Assembly: GCA_020741375.1 (NCBI GenBank)
Contig: DYZF01000207.1
Location: 1 to 12,729, forward strand
Length of the DNA: 12,729 nt
Origin: Tessaracoccus flavescens
GTDB taxonomy: Bacteria > Actinomycetota > Actinomycetes > Propionibacteriales > Propionibacteriaceae
Reading direction: 5' to 3'
Part shown: positions 1 to 7,259 of the stretch, piece after piece
Position numbering within the stretch: position 1 is the first letter of the stretch
Layout of the letters: every line of letters starts with the position of its first letter
Notes under the pieces: model-generated
Seen by the model: the letters and a program-made list of their open reading frames with translations, nothing else
Databases searched by the model: none
Told to the model about the DNA's origin: nothing
Program-made: the position numbers and the translations under genes

Positions 1-1
1 G

Positions 2-199
2 CCCGGACCCATCTGGACGCCGCTCATCCCGGCGACTATGCCGGAGAAGAAGGAGGAGGGCTTCGGCAGCGACACGCCGTTGGGGCGCGCTGGGCACCCG
101 ATCGAGGTCGCGGCGGCGTTCGTGTTCCTCGCCTCCGACGAGGCCAGCTACGTCTCCGGCACCGTCCTCGGCGTCACCGGCGGTCGCCCGGTCTTCTAG
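2..199 (+). CDS. SDR family oxidoreductase, C-terminal part (5' cut by window edge)
   Basis: The reading frame is open from base 2 and ends at TAG 197-199, giving the last 65 residues of a protein whose start lies outside the window. It begins PGPIWTPLIPATMPEKK, the segment after the catalytic Tyr-Lys of classical short-chain dehydrogenases where the substrate loop starts. It then has PLGRAGHPIEVA, FLASDEASYVSG and VLGVTGG, the usual SDR C-terminal pattern that closes the NAD(P) Rossmann fold. The IWTPLIP plus FLASDEASYVSG combination resembles the YhdF/YdaD-type general-stress SDR branch, whose substrates are poorly known. The catalytic residues and cofactor motif are not visible here, so neither substrate nor cofactor can be inferred. 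The gene converges with the permease gene that ends at 238. Its stop codon lies inside a copy of a repeat that recurs at 7260. Confidence 0.88.
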   Translation, partial: PGPIWTPLIPATMPEKKEEGFGSDTPLGRAGHPIEVAAAFVFLASDEASYVSGTVLGVTGGRPVF

Positions 200-227
200 C
201 CGCCGCCGGGGTTTGAGCAGTTCCTGC
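196..227 (+). repeat. Partial copy of dispersed repeat (direct repeat of 7260-7291)
   Basis: This 32-base stretch matches 7260-7291 at 31 of 32 positions; the only difference is C at 206 against T at 7270. It contains the core GGGGTTTGAGCAGTTCCTGC (208-227). At 7260 the core is the left arm of an 89-bp palindrome; here no right arm follows, so this copy looks truncated. It starts within the last codons of the SDR gene, includes its TAG stop, and occupies most of the gap before the convergent permease gene. Its role is unknown. Confidence 0.8.
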
Positions 228-237
228 CTCTCCGCTC

Positions 238-1119
238 CTAGTTCTTCACGGAGCCAGCGGTGAGTCCACCGACGATGTATCGCTGCAGTGCGAGGAAGAG
301 GATGAGGATGGGGAGAGCAGCCAGCACCACGCCGGCGGCAAACAGCCCCCAGCGCGAGGTGAGCTGATTCGAGACCCACTGGTACATGCCGACGGCGAGC
401 GTCCAGTTCTCCTCCGAGGTGAGGATGATCTTGGCCAGAATGAAGTCTCCGAACGCCGAAATGAAGGCGAGCAGCGCCACCACGGCAAGGATCGGGGACA
501 CCAGAGGCATGATGAGGCGCCAGAAGATCTGCGCGTGGCTTGCCCCGTCGATCTTCGCCGACTCATCGATCTCGATGGGAACGGAGTTGAAGTAGCCGTA
601 CATGAGGAAGGTGTTCGCACCCAGCGCCCCGCCCAGATAGACGGCGATGAGCGCCAACTTGGAGTTGATTCCCAGTGCCGGGATCACTTCGCCGAGCCCG
701 AGAAGCAGGAGGAACACGGCGACGAACGCGATCGTCTGTGGAAACATCTGAATGATCAACAGGCTGGTGAGGCTGAAGCGGCGGCCCGAAAAGCGGAACC
801 TCGAGAATGCATACGCCGCGGCCGCGCCCATGAGCACGGCGCCGATGGAGGATGCGCCGGCGACGATGATCGTGTTCAGGAACCACGTCCAGAAGCTGGT
901 GTCACTGAGCGCCGCATAGTTGGCGCCCGACAGCGATGAGAACAGCGCTGCGCTGCTCGACAGGCTGCCCTGCGGATTGAATGACGCAGACAGCACGTAA
1001 ACCAGGGGGAAGGTGGCGTAGAAGATCAGGACCGCGGCGAGGGGATACTTCCAGCCGACTTCGCTGATCCAGCGTCGTGTGCGGGCGGAGCTGCGGTTGG
1101 GGCTGAATTCGGTGGACAT
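238..1119 (-). CDS. Sugar ABC transporter permease, MalG/GanQ-like
   Basis: This 293-residue integral membrane protein would form the import channel with the MalF-like partner encoded just upstream. It has about six hydrophobic segments: near residues 25-47, 79-104, 116-142, 152-175, 207-232 and 258-283. The cytoplasmic EAA-type loop is at about 183-205, with EIDESAKIDGASHAQIFWRL followed by IMP, where an ABC ATPase docks. The ATG at 1117-1119 shares one base with the upstream gene's TGA stop. GAGGAG just upstream (minus strand, within the end of that gene) is a good ribosome binding site, so the permeases are probably translationally coupled. The MalG family transports maltose, galacto-oligosaccharides and other sugars; the neighbouring GH42 enzyme argues for beta-galactosides. 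It is the last gene of its operon and converges with the SDR gene. Confidence 0.93.
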   Translation of the reverse strand: MSTEFSPNRSSARTRRWISEVGWKYPLAAVLIFYATFPLVYVLSASFNPQGSLSSSAALFSSLSGANYAALSDTSFWTWFLNTIIVAGASSIGAVLMGAAAAYAFSRFRFSGRRFSLTSLLIIQMFPQTIAFVAVFLLLLGLGEVIPALGINSKLALIAVYLGGALGANTFLMYGYFNSVPIEIDESAKIDGASHAQIFWRLIMPLVSPILAVVALLAFISAFGDFILAKIILTSEENWTLAVGMYQWVSNQLTSRWGLFAAGVVLAALPILILFLALQRYIVGGLTAGSVKN

Positions 1120-2696
1120 CAGAACTCCTCAAGCTTTCGCGTCTGACGGAACGCCACGGCCGAGATGGCCCCGATGACGATGAAGACGATGATCGACAGG
1201 GCGCTGGCCAGGCCGTAGTCGGCTACGCCTCCGGACACGCCGGAGATCTTGTAGATCGCCGAGATCAGAAGGTCGGTGGCACCGAGTCGGTTGGCGTTGC
1301 CGGGGAAGAACGGGCCACCTTCGGTGAGCATGTAGATGATGGTGAAGTTGTTGAAGCTGAAGGCGAATGACGAGATCGCCAAAGGCGCCGTGGACACCAG
1401 CAACAGCGGCAGGACCACCGACTTGAAGCGCTGGAAGCGGCCAGCGCCGTCGAGGGTTGCAGCCTCGAGAACATCGCCGGGGAGCGACTGCAAGGCCCCG
1501 GTGCACACTAGGAACCAGTAGGGATAGCTCAGCCAGACATTGACGAACAGGGCGGCAGCGCGTGCGAGCCATTCACTTGTCAGCCAGCCGATGCCGGCTC
1601 CGCCGAAGAACCATTCGTTGATGACGCCGAATTCCGGGTTGAGCATGCCGCGCCAGAGCAGCGCCGACATGAACGCAGGGAAGGCGTAGGGGAGGATCAG
1701 CAGCGTCCGGATGATCTTGCGGCCCCTGATGCGCTCGTCGTTGAAGAGGATCGCGAAGCCGAGGCCAACGCCGAAGCTGATCAGTACCGACAGGATCGCG
1801 AAGGCGAAGGTCCACAGCGTCACCTGAAGCAGCGGCTTGGCCATGGCGCCGTCAGTGAAGGCGCGGGAGAAGTTGTCGAAGCCGACGTTGACGTACCAGC
1901 CGGTGGGGAGGATTGAGCCGTCGTCGCCAGCGAAGTTGCCCCTGTCGGTCGCTGAGTAGACAACTCCCGTATCGGTGTTGGTGAGGGTCTGAGAGCCCTC
2001 GTCCCAGGTGAGTGAAGAGCGGTAGGGCGTGCCGCGGGTGCCCTCGCGCGTGCGTACGGAGCCATCGTCCGCGTCCTCCGACATCGACACTCGGAGGCCG
2101 AGCACCTGATCGGCGAACGCCTGATCTTGGTACAACTCTGCGCGGGGGACGATCTCCCAGTCGGGCACGGCAGTGGGCGGCCCGTCCTCGGTCACCTCTG
2201 CTCCCTCGATTACAGCCATGGGCTGGTCTTCGGTGCCGACCTTGACCTCGCCGCCGTCGTTGATGGCGAAGCCGATCTGGTCGCCCTGCCGCACCACGGC
2301 GAGCGGGTAGGTGCCAGCTCCCTCGACGGGACGTTCGCCTTGAATGAGGGCTGCGTCGACCGCCTGCTGCATGGAGCCCGCGTGCCCGGTGCCGTAGTTC
2401 GTGAAAGCGACATAGGCCGTGTAGCCCATCGTGAACACCTGAAACACGAAGAGGAAGACCAAGCCAGGGTAGAGGTACTTGAGTGGCAGCGCGCGCCTGG
2501 CGAAGTAGATGTAGTTGGCCGCCAGCAAGAGCACCACGAGCGCTGCGAGGATGACCCACGAGTTCGCGAAGTAGGCGCTCAGGATGGCCATGATGCCGAC
2601 CGCGTTGATCACGGCCATGAGGAGAAGCTTGACGACGAATCCCCCTATGGATCCGTTCCAGCTGCGGGCGTGTGAGCCCGCTGAGTTGTCGGCCAT
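1119..2696 (-). CDS. Sugar ABC transporter permease, MalF/GanP-like with large external loop
   Basis: This 525-residue membrane protein is the larger permease subunit. Three N-terminal hydrophobic segments (about 20-42, 46-66, 76-98) end in the MalF-like AYVAFTNYGTGH. A hydrophilic stretch of about 187 residues (101-287) follows, then further membrane segments from about 288. The length and place of the loop match the P2 periplasmic loop of MalF, which contacts the binding protein. The EAA loop is at about 410-431 (LEAATLDGAGRFQRF, then VVLPLL). I chose ATG 2694-2696 because AAGGAGG lies six bases upstream (2703-2709 on the complement). The longer frame from 2756 would start inside a hairpin and add an arginine/proline-rich stretch unlike the family. 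The stop shares one base with the next gene's ATG. The gene lies 73 bases after the binding-protein gene, across a strong hairpin. Confidence 0.93.
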   Translation of the reverse strand: MADNSAGSHARSWNGSIGGFVVKLLLMAVINAVGIMAILSAYFANSWVILAALVVLLLAANYIYFARRALPLKYLYPGLVFLFVFQVFTMGYTAYVAFTNYGTGHAGSMQQAVDAALIQGERPVEGAGTYPLAVVRQGDQIGFAINDGGEVKVGTEDQPMAVIEGAEVTEDGPPTAVPDWEIVPRAELYQDQAFADQVLGLRVSMSEDADDGSVRTREGTRGTPYRSSLTWDEGSQTLTNTDTGVVYSATDRGNFAGDDGSILPTGWYVNVGFDNFSRAFTDGAMAKPLLQVTLWTFAFAILSVLISFGVGLGFAILFNDERIRGRKIIRTLLILPYAFPAFMSALLWRGMLNPEFGVINEWFFGGAGIGWLTSEWLARAAALFVNVWLSYPYWFLVCTGALQSLPGDVLEAATLDGAGRFQRFKSVVLPLLLVSTAPLAISSFAFSFNNFTIIYMLTEGGPFFPGNANRLGATDLLISAIYKISGVSGGVADYGLASALSIIVFIVIGAISAVAFRQTRKLEEF

Positions 2697-2702
2697 GGCG
2701 GG

Positions 2703-2709
2703 CCTCCTT
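2703..2709 (-). promoter_or_regulatory. Ribosome binding site of the MalF-like permease gene
   Basis: AAGGAGG on the minus strand lies six bases before ATG 2694-2696. It decides that start over the upstream in-frame ATG at 2756. A small stem (2712-2717 with 2722-2727, GCCGCA/TGCGGC) lies just upstream of it and could affect ribosome access. Confidence 0.8.
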
Positions 2710-2733
2710 CCGCCGCAACGCTGCGGCCTAGGC

Positions 2734-2762
2734 GGTGGTGTGGGGCGGCGCCCCACACCACC
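2734..2762 (-). promoter_or_regulatory. Intercistronic GC-rich hairpin between binding-protein and permease genes
   Basis: A perfect 13-bp stem (2734-2746 with 2750-2762, GGTGGTGTGGGGC and its complement) closes a three-base loop. In the minus-strand transcript it starts seven bases after the binding-protein stop and precedes the permease ribosome binding site. No T-run follows, so it is not a classical intrinsic terminator. As inference, it protects the 3' end of the upstream mRNA or partly stops transcription, so that the binding protein outnumbers the permeases, as the malE-malF intergenic repeat does in enterobacteria. Confidence 0.85.
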
Positions 2763-2769
2763 AGCGGGA

Positions 2770-4032
2770 TCAGCCGAGTTCGGCCGCCAGGTTTTCGTTC
2801 ATCGTGGTCCAGGTCGACGCCGGATCGGCGCCGTCGATGATCTGGGCCTCAGCGGCGTTCCAGAAGTCCCACACAGCGCCCATCTCGGGGATGCTGGGCA
2901 TCGGGACGCCGTTCTCGGACGACGCGAGGAAGCCGGCGACGATCGGGTCGGAGGAAACCTCCTCTGCAATGGCGGACATCGCGGGGAGACGCGGGTCGGC
3001 CTCGTAAAGGGCACGCTGGCCATCCTCGGTGCCGAGGAAGTTGACGATGAAATCGTTGGCGAGCAGCGCGTTATCGCTCTGCGAGCTCAGGTAGAAGCCC
3101 TGCACGCCGACGAACGGGGCGGACGGCTGGCCACCGGCCGACGGGATCGGGTTCACCGCGACGTTGATGCCCTCGTAGGACGGGATCGCCCACGGGCCCT
3201 GCACGGTGTAGGCAGCCTTGCCCGTCGAGAACAGCTCGTTGTTGATGTCGTAGTCGATGGTGGTCGACAGGTAGCCGGTGCCTTGGGCGCCGTTGTCGTG
3301 GAGCCACTTAGCGAACGCCTGGCCCTCTTCGCCGGCCATGCCGACCTCGGTGGTGTACGAGCCGGAGTCGTCCTGCACGAACACCGGGGCGCCGAATGAC
3401 GTCTGGAAGCCGTACATGGTGTAGCCGTCGCCTGTGGTGCCGCCGGTGTTGATGACGAACGGGCGCTCGGCTCCCGCCTCTAGGCCGGAGGCGATCATGT
3501 CGTCCCACGTGGCTGGAGCCTCTTCGCCGACGAGGTCGACGTTCTGGATCAGCGCCACGGTCTCCATGGCGTAGGGGAGCGCGTAGAGCTGGCCGTCGTA
3601 GGTCATGGCCTCGAGGGCCACCTGCTGGAACGCCGACTCGGTGCCGCCGAGGTCGATGGTGTCGACCACGCCGGCGGTGACGAGGGCGCCGAGCCAGTCG
3701 TGGGCGCCGATGGTGATGTCGGGGCCCTCACCCGTCGGGACCTGGGTGATGAAGTCATTGCGCAGGTCCTCGAAGTTCTTCTGGACGACGGTGACGGTCG
3801 CGCCTGTCGCCTCCTCGAATGCGTCGGCCTGGCTTTGGATTGCCTGCTGGCGCTCCGCGTCGGTCCAGATCGTGAGTGAGGCGCCGTTCGCGGCTGGCGC
3901 TTCGGTGCTGGTGGTGGTCGCCGACGAGGGCTGCGGTGCGGCGCTCTCGGCGGGCGCGGAGTCGCTGCCGCAGGCGGACAGCATCAGCCCGGTGGTGAGC
4001 GCGATCGCCCCAAAGGCAAGTCGATTTCGCAT
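2770..4032 (-). CDS. Sugar ABC transporter solute-binding lipoprotein, MalE/GanS-like
   Basis: This 420-residue protein is an extracellular, lipid-anchored binding protein that delivers sugar to the two permeases downstream. The N-terminus has MRNR, a hydrophobic core and the lipobox LSAC, with Cys21 as the lipidated residue. A Ser/Ala/Pro/Thr-rich linker (about 22-50) precedes the mature fold. The fold begins ASLTIWTDAERQQAI and has GEGPDITIGAHDWLG (about 101-115), as in MalE-type cluster 1 binding proteins; later segments such as LYALPYAMETVAL and YTVQGPWAI also fit. The ATG at 4030-4032 has GGAAGGAA upstream. The gene follows the GH42 gene by 41 bases, which contain only a weak 5-bp stem (4051-4055 with 4062-4066). 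The GH42 context suggests galacto-oligosaccharides, but maltodextrin or another sugar cannot be excluded. Confidence 0.93.
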   Translation of the reverse strand: MRNRLAFGAIALTTGLMLSACGSDSAPAESAAPQPSSATTTSTEAPAANGASLTIWTDAERQQAIQSQADAFEEATGATVTVVQKNFEDLRNDFITQVPTGEGPDITIGAHDWLGALVTAGVVDTIDLGGTESAFQQVALEAMTYDGQLYALPYAMETVALIQNVDLVGEEAPATWDDMIASGLEAGAERPFVINTGGTTGDGYTMYGFQTSFGAPVFVQDDSGSYTTEVGMAGEEGQAFAKWLHDNGAQGTGYLSTTIDYDINNELFSTGKAAYTVQGPWAIPSYEGINVAVNPIPSAGGQPSAPFVGVQGFYLSSQSDNALLANDFIVNFLGTEDGQRALYEADPRLPAMSAIAEEVSSDPIVAGFLASSENGVPMPSIPEMGAVWDFWNAAEAQIIDGADPASTWTTMNENLAAELG

Positions 4033-4073
4033 GGGTTTCCTTCCGGTTGTGGCCCGGGCGTGGGCCGATTGAT

Positions 4074-6077
4074 TTAGTTGTGGATAGGAGTCGCGACGAC
4101 GGCCACGGAGCCGGCATCGAGCTTAAGGGAGGTCTCGACGGCGTCGCCGCTAAGAAGGTCTGTGCCAGTGACCGGCACATCTGCGGGGAAGTCGGAGTGG
4201 TTGATGGCGAAGGTGTACATCGCGTCGTTGCCATGGCGGGTGACCACCTCCACCCCGACGGGCGGTCTGCTGGGTTCAACGTCCGCGTCGAGGTACGCCT
4301 CCGTGAGGATCGCGCGGATGCCTGCGACATCGAGCCGGGCGCTGACGTACCAACCGATTCCGCTGCCGTGAGCGTGGCGGGTGACGGCGGGAAGGCCGAC
4401 CCCCGGCCCCGAGGTGTACTCGGCCAGAGCCTCGGCGCCCTCTAGGCGAAGGTGCTCGTGCCAGACATCGGTGCTGAGGCCCGCCCCCTGGAAGCGCACC
4501 TCCCCTGTCTGCCCCTCGCGCAGCGGGAGGAACTCCTCGACAGCAACGCCGAGTGCTGGGCGGAGGGGTGCGAGGAAGCCGCCGTCGTGCACGGCGTCGA
4601 ACTCGTCGACGGTGGCTGAGAAGTAGGAGACGATCAGCGTGCCGCCGCCCTCGACGTAGCGGTTGAGGTTTTCGGCGTCGGCGACGCTCAGCATGTACTG
4701 CGCGGGGGCGATCACCATCTTGTAGCCGGAGAGGTCGTGGCTCGGATGAGCGAAGTCGACGGTTACGCCGTCGCGCCACAAGCCCTCATACCACGCGCGT
4801 GTGCGTTCGGGAGCGGTGTGGTCGACGCTGGGGCGCCACTCCAAGCCCTGCGCCCACATCGACTCGAAGTCCCACAGCACTGCCACGTCTGCGCGGACCG
4901 TGCTGCCTTTCACCTCTGCGAGGTCGGCCACGTTCTGCCCGAGATGCACGACCTCGCGCCATTTGGCGGTCGCGGTCCCACCGTGGGGGAGCATCGTCGA
5001 ATGGAACTTCTCCTGGCCGTAGCGCGCTGCGCGCCACTGGAAGAACAACACCGAATCGGCCCCGCGAGCCACGTGAGCGAGCGAGTTCCGGGCCATTTCG
5101 CCGGGGCGCTTGGCCACGTTGCGCTCTTGCCAGTTGACCGCCGAGGTGGAGTGCTCCATGAGGATCCACGGCTTGCCGCTGCCGAGGGAGCGGTTGAGGT
5201 CGGCCGCGATGGAGAGGCCGATCTCGGCCTCCGGATCATTGCTGTCGAGATAGTGGTCGTCGGAGACGACGTCGACCAGTTCGGCCCACTTCCAGAGGTC
5301 GGCATTCCAGCTTTGGTTGGTCATGAAGTTGGTCGTGATCGGCTTGTCTGAGTGGGTGCGGATGGCGTCCTTCTCGATTGAGAAGCATTCGCGGAGTCGC
5401 TCGTCGGTGAAGCGTGCGAAATCGAGGCGCTGGCTCGGGTTGACCACCGATGGGGCGAGCGCCGGCGGATTGATGTGGTCCCAGCTGCGGTAGGTCTGGC
5501 TCCAGACGGCGGTACCCCACGCCCGGTTGAGGGCGTCGAGGGTCGAGTAGCGGACCTGCAACCAGGTGCGGAAGGCCCGTGCCGACGCGGGGGAATAGTC
5601 CTCGCCAGCCGGTACGCCGAACTCGTTGTGGATGTGCCACATCATGACGGCTGGGTGGTCGGCGTAGCGAGCAGCTAGCGACCCTGCGATGCGGGCGATC
5701 GCCTCACGGTAGGCAGGAGAGGAGTGCGAAGCCATGCCGCGGGAGCCGAAACCCATGGGCACGCCCTCGCGGTTGATGACCCTAGCCTCGGGGTATTTGG
5801 CGAAGAACCACGCAGGTGGGGACGCAGTCGGCGTGCCGAGATCGACGGCGATCCCGTTGGTGTGGAGCAGGTCGATGACCTGATCGAGCCAACCGAAGTC
5901 AAACTCTCCCTCGTCGACCTCAATGAGCCCCCACGCGAACATGCCGATGCTGACGAGGTTGACCCCCGCTTCCCTCATGAGCGTGACGTCCTCAGCCCAC
6001 ACGTCGGGTGTCCACTGCTCGGGGTTGTAGTCGCCCCCGAAAGAGATGCCCGCGGTGGGCCAGATGATGGAGTCCAT
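4074..6077 (-). CDS. GH42 beta-galactosidase (ganA/bga-like), cytoplasmic
   Basis: This 667-residue glycoside hydrolase of family 42 removes terminal beta-D-galactose from galactosides. The N-terminal TIM barrel starts ISFGGDYNPEQW and has TPTASPPAWF. The acid/base is Glu152 in HIHNEFG and the nucleophile is Glu308 in WILMEHSTSAVNWQ. The trimerisation domain (from about 395, ADVAVLWDFESMWA) and a C-terminal beta domain follow, so all three family domains are present at normal length. No signal peptide is seen, so it acts on imported sugar. I chose ATG 6075-6077, with GAGGA five bases upstream. The frame stays open to 6131, but that extension would be translated from DNA holding the operator. 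As first gene of the operon, directly after two LacI-type operators, it is likely repressed without inducer. Galactan-derived or galacto-oligosaccharides are likelier than lactose for this family and transporter, but that is inference. Confidence 0.95.
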   Translation of the reverse strand: MDSIIWPTAGISFGGDYNPEQWTPDVWAEDVTLMREAGVNLVSIGMFAWGLIEVDEGEFDFGWLDQVIDLLHTNGIAVDLGTPTASPPAWFFAKYPEARVINREGVPMGFGSRGMASHSSPAYREAIARIAGSLAARYADHPAVMMWHIHNEFGVPAGEDYSPASARAFRTWLQVRYSTLDALNRAWGTAVWSQTYRSWDHINPPALAPSVVNPSQRLDFARFTDERLRECFSIEKDAIRTHSDKPITTNFMTNQSWNADLWKWAELVDVVSDDHYLDSNDPEAEIGLSIAADLNRSLGSGKPWILMEHSTSAVNWQERNVAKRPGEMARNSLAHVARGADSVLFFQWRAARYGQEKFHSTMLPHGGTATAKWREVVHLGQNVADLAEVKGSTVRADVAVLWDFESMWAQGLEWRPSVDHTAPERTRAWYEGLWRDGVTVDFAHPSHDLSGYKMVIAPAQYMLSVADAENLNRYVEGGGTLIVSYFSATVDEFDAVHDGGFLAPLRPALGVAVEEFLPLREGQTGEVRFQGAGLSTDVWHEHLRLEGAEALAEYTSGPGVGLPAVTRHAHGSGIGWYVSARLDVAGIRAILTEAYLDADVEPSRPPVGVEVVTRHGNDAMYTFAINHSDFPADVPVTGTDLLSGDAVETSLKLDAGSVAVVATPIHN

Positions 6078-6105
6078 TGAGGTCCTCGTCGTCGAGTCGT
6101 TGATG

Positions 6106-6121
6106 CTGGAAACGTTTCCAG
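6106..6121. promoter_or_regulatory. LacI-family operator O1 (perfect palindrome)
   Basis: CTGGAAACGTTTCCAG is a perfect 16-bp palindrome with the central CG typical of LacI/GalR operators. It lies 28 bases upstream of the GH42 start codon, where bound repressor would block transcription start or elongation of the sugar operon. CATACT on the minus strand abuts it on the upstream side and could be a -10 element, but no convincing -35 is seen. Confidence 0.88.
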
Positions 6122-6172
6122 TATGCGGCACGATGCCTCGGATGGCGCTATCGCGACGTGATCGTTATCAAA

Positions 6173-6188
6173 CTGTAATCGTTTCCAG
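6173..6188. promoter_or_regulatory. LacI-family operator O2 (imperfect copy)
   Basis: CTGTAATCGTTTCCAG matches O1 at 14 of 16 positions, with one half-site intact. Its centre is 67 bases from the O1 centre and about 40 bases upstream of the lacI start. The pair suits cooperative binding or DNA looping, and this copy may serve autoregulation of the divergent repressor gene. Confidence 0.72.
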
Positions 6189-6221
6189 TTTTTGCTCCTG
6201 GGTGGTCAGGGTCGGCCTAGA

Positions 6222-7247
6222 ATGTCGCCCATGGAGCACAGAAGCGCTGCGCGGAGACGCCCTACCATCAAGGACGTCGCAAGCGCTGCCGGCGTTTCTA
6301 ACGCGACTGTTTCCAGATACCTCAACGGAGGCCACTGGGTGTCGCCGGACGCGGCCGCGGCTGTGGAGAGGGCGGTCCGCGACACTGGCTATGCGACTAA
6401 CCAAACTGCTCGAAGCCTTGTGACCGGCCGGGCGAACTCGGTTGCCTTCCTCCTCTCGGAGCGGCACGACGTGCTCTTCGCCGACCCCACGTTCTCCATG
6501 CTTCTGCAAGGCGCGTCCAAGGCGCTGACTGCGAGGACGATGACCCTCGTGCTGCTGGTCGCCGGAACGCCGGACGAGAGGGCGACGGTCGCCAACTATG
6601 TCCGCTCCGGCCACGTCGACGGAGTGTTGCTGATCTCCTCGCACGAGGATGACCCGATGTTCGGCATGCTCATCGAATCGGGCATCCCCACTGTGTCCGC
6701 AGGGCTGCCGCTCGGACATGAAGATGACATCTCTTGGGTCTCGATCAACGAGACCGACTCGGCGATCACGATGACTAACTACCTGCTCGGTAGCGGGCGC
6801 GAGCGCGTCGCGATGATCGCGGGGCCGCAGGACACTCCGGGCGGGCGATTCCGCCTCGAGGGGTTCCGCGAGGCGATGGGCGAGCGTTTCGACCCCCGCC
6901 TCGTGGCTTATGGGGACTTCTCGATCGCATCCGGATCCGCTGCGGCGTCCGAACTCCTGAGAAGCGGCGAGCAGTTCGATGCCATCTTTGCGGCCTCCGA
7001 TTCCATGGCTGCCGGTGCTATCAGCGCGCTGACTAGGGCTGGCTTGCGCGTCCCCGAGGATGTGGCTGTCGCCGGGTTCGACGATTCCGGGCTTGCGGCT
7101 GACCATGACCCGCCGATTACCACTATGCGCCAGCCGTGGGGCGAGATCAGTGCGCGGATGGTGTCACTGTTGCTCGACGGGAATCCTCGGGGGCGGGTTC
7201 GGTCGGAGATTCTGAACACGGAGTTGGTTGTGCGCCGTAGCGCGTGA
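6222..7247 (+). CDS. LacI/GalR-family transcriptional regulator (GanR-like)
   Basis: This protein of 341 residues is probably the sugar-responsive repressor of the divergent operon. The helix-turn-helix is TIKDVASAAGVSNATVSRYL (15-34), followed by the hinge region NQTARSLVTGR (60-70) that contacts the operator centre. The rest is a periplasmic-binding-like effector domain, ending with the family pattern VAVAGFDDSGLAADHDPPITTMRQPWGEISARM. The start is uncertain. ATG 6222-6224 has a weak AGGG ten bases upstream; ATG 6231-6233 (338 residues) lacks a ribosome binding site but lies seven bases after TAGAAT, which would suit a leaderless transcript; TTG 6192 is unlikely. Adjacency and the two operators between the promoters support local control. 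The effector is probably a galactoside or galactose, which is inference. Confidence 0.93.
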   Translation: MSPMEHRSAARRRPTIKDVASAAGVSNATVSRYLNGGHWVSPDAAAAVERAVRDTGYATNQTARSLVTGRANSVAFLLSERHDVLFADPTFSMLLQGASKALTARTMTLVLLVAGTPDERATVANYVRSGHVDGVLLISSHEDDPMFGMLIESGIPTVSAGLPLGHEDDISWVSINETDSAITMTNYLLGSGRERVAMIAGPQDTPGGRFRLEGFREAMGERFDPRLVAYGDFSIASGSAAASELLRSGEQFDAIFAASDSMAAGAISALTRAGLRVPEDVAVAGFDDSGLAADHDPPITTMRQPWGEISARMVSLLLDGNPRGRVRSEILNTELVVRRSA

Positions 7248-7259
7248 CCACCGAGACCC

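Noticed and set aside
246..620. Open frame of 124 residues on the minus strand.
   Set aside because: It is a serine/arginine-rich shadow of the MalG-like permease gene in another frame.
2696..2756. Upstream extension of the MalF-like permease to ATG 2756.
   Set aside because: It would start within the hairpin, lacks a ribosome binding site and adds residues atypical for the family, while ATG 2696 has AAGGAGG.
2584..3399. Open frame of 271 residues on the + strand.
   Set aside because: It lies opposite the permease and binding-protein genes, crosses the hairpin, and has the composition of a high-GC antisense frame.
6078..6131. Upstream extension of the GH42 gene to residue -18.
   Set aside because: It would place the operator inside the coding region and the residues do not resemble GH42 N-termini; ATG 6077 has GAGGA.
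6309..6316. GTTTCCAG half-site, identical to half of the operator, inside lacI.
   Set aside because: The other half matches at only 2 of 8 positions, and the bases encode the conserved TVSR of the helix-turn-helix.
6403..6411. AAACTGCTC, shared with the right arm of the palindrome.
   Set aside because: Only nine bases match, within conserved coding sequence, so chance is the simplest reading.
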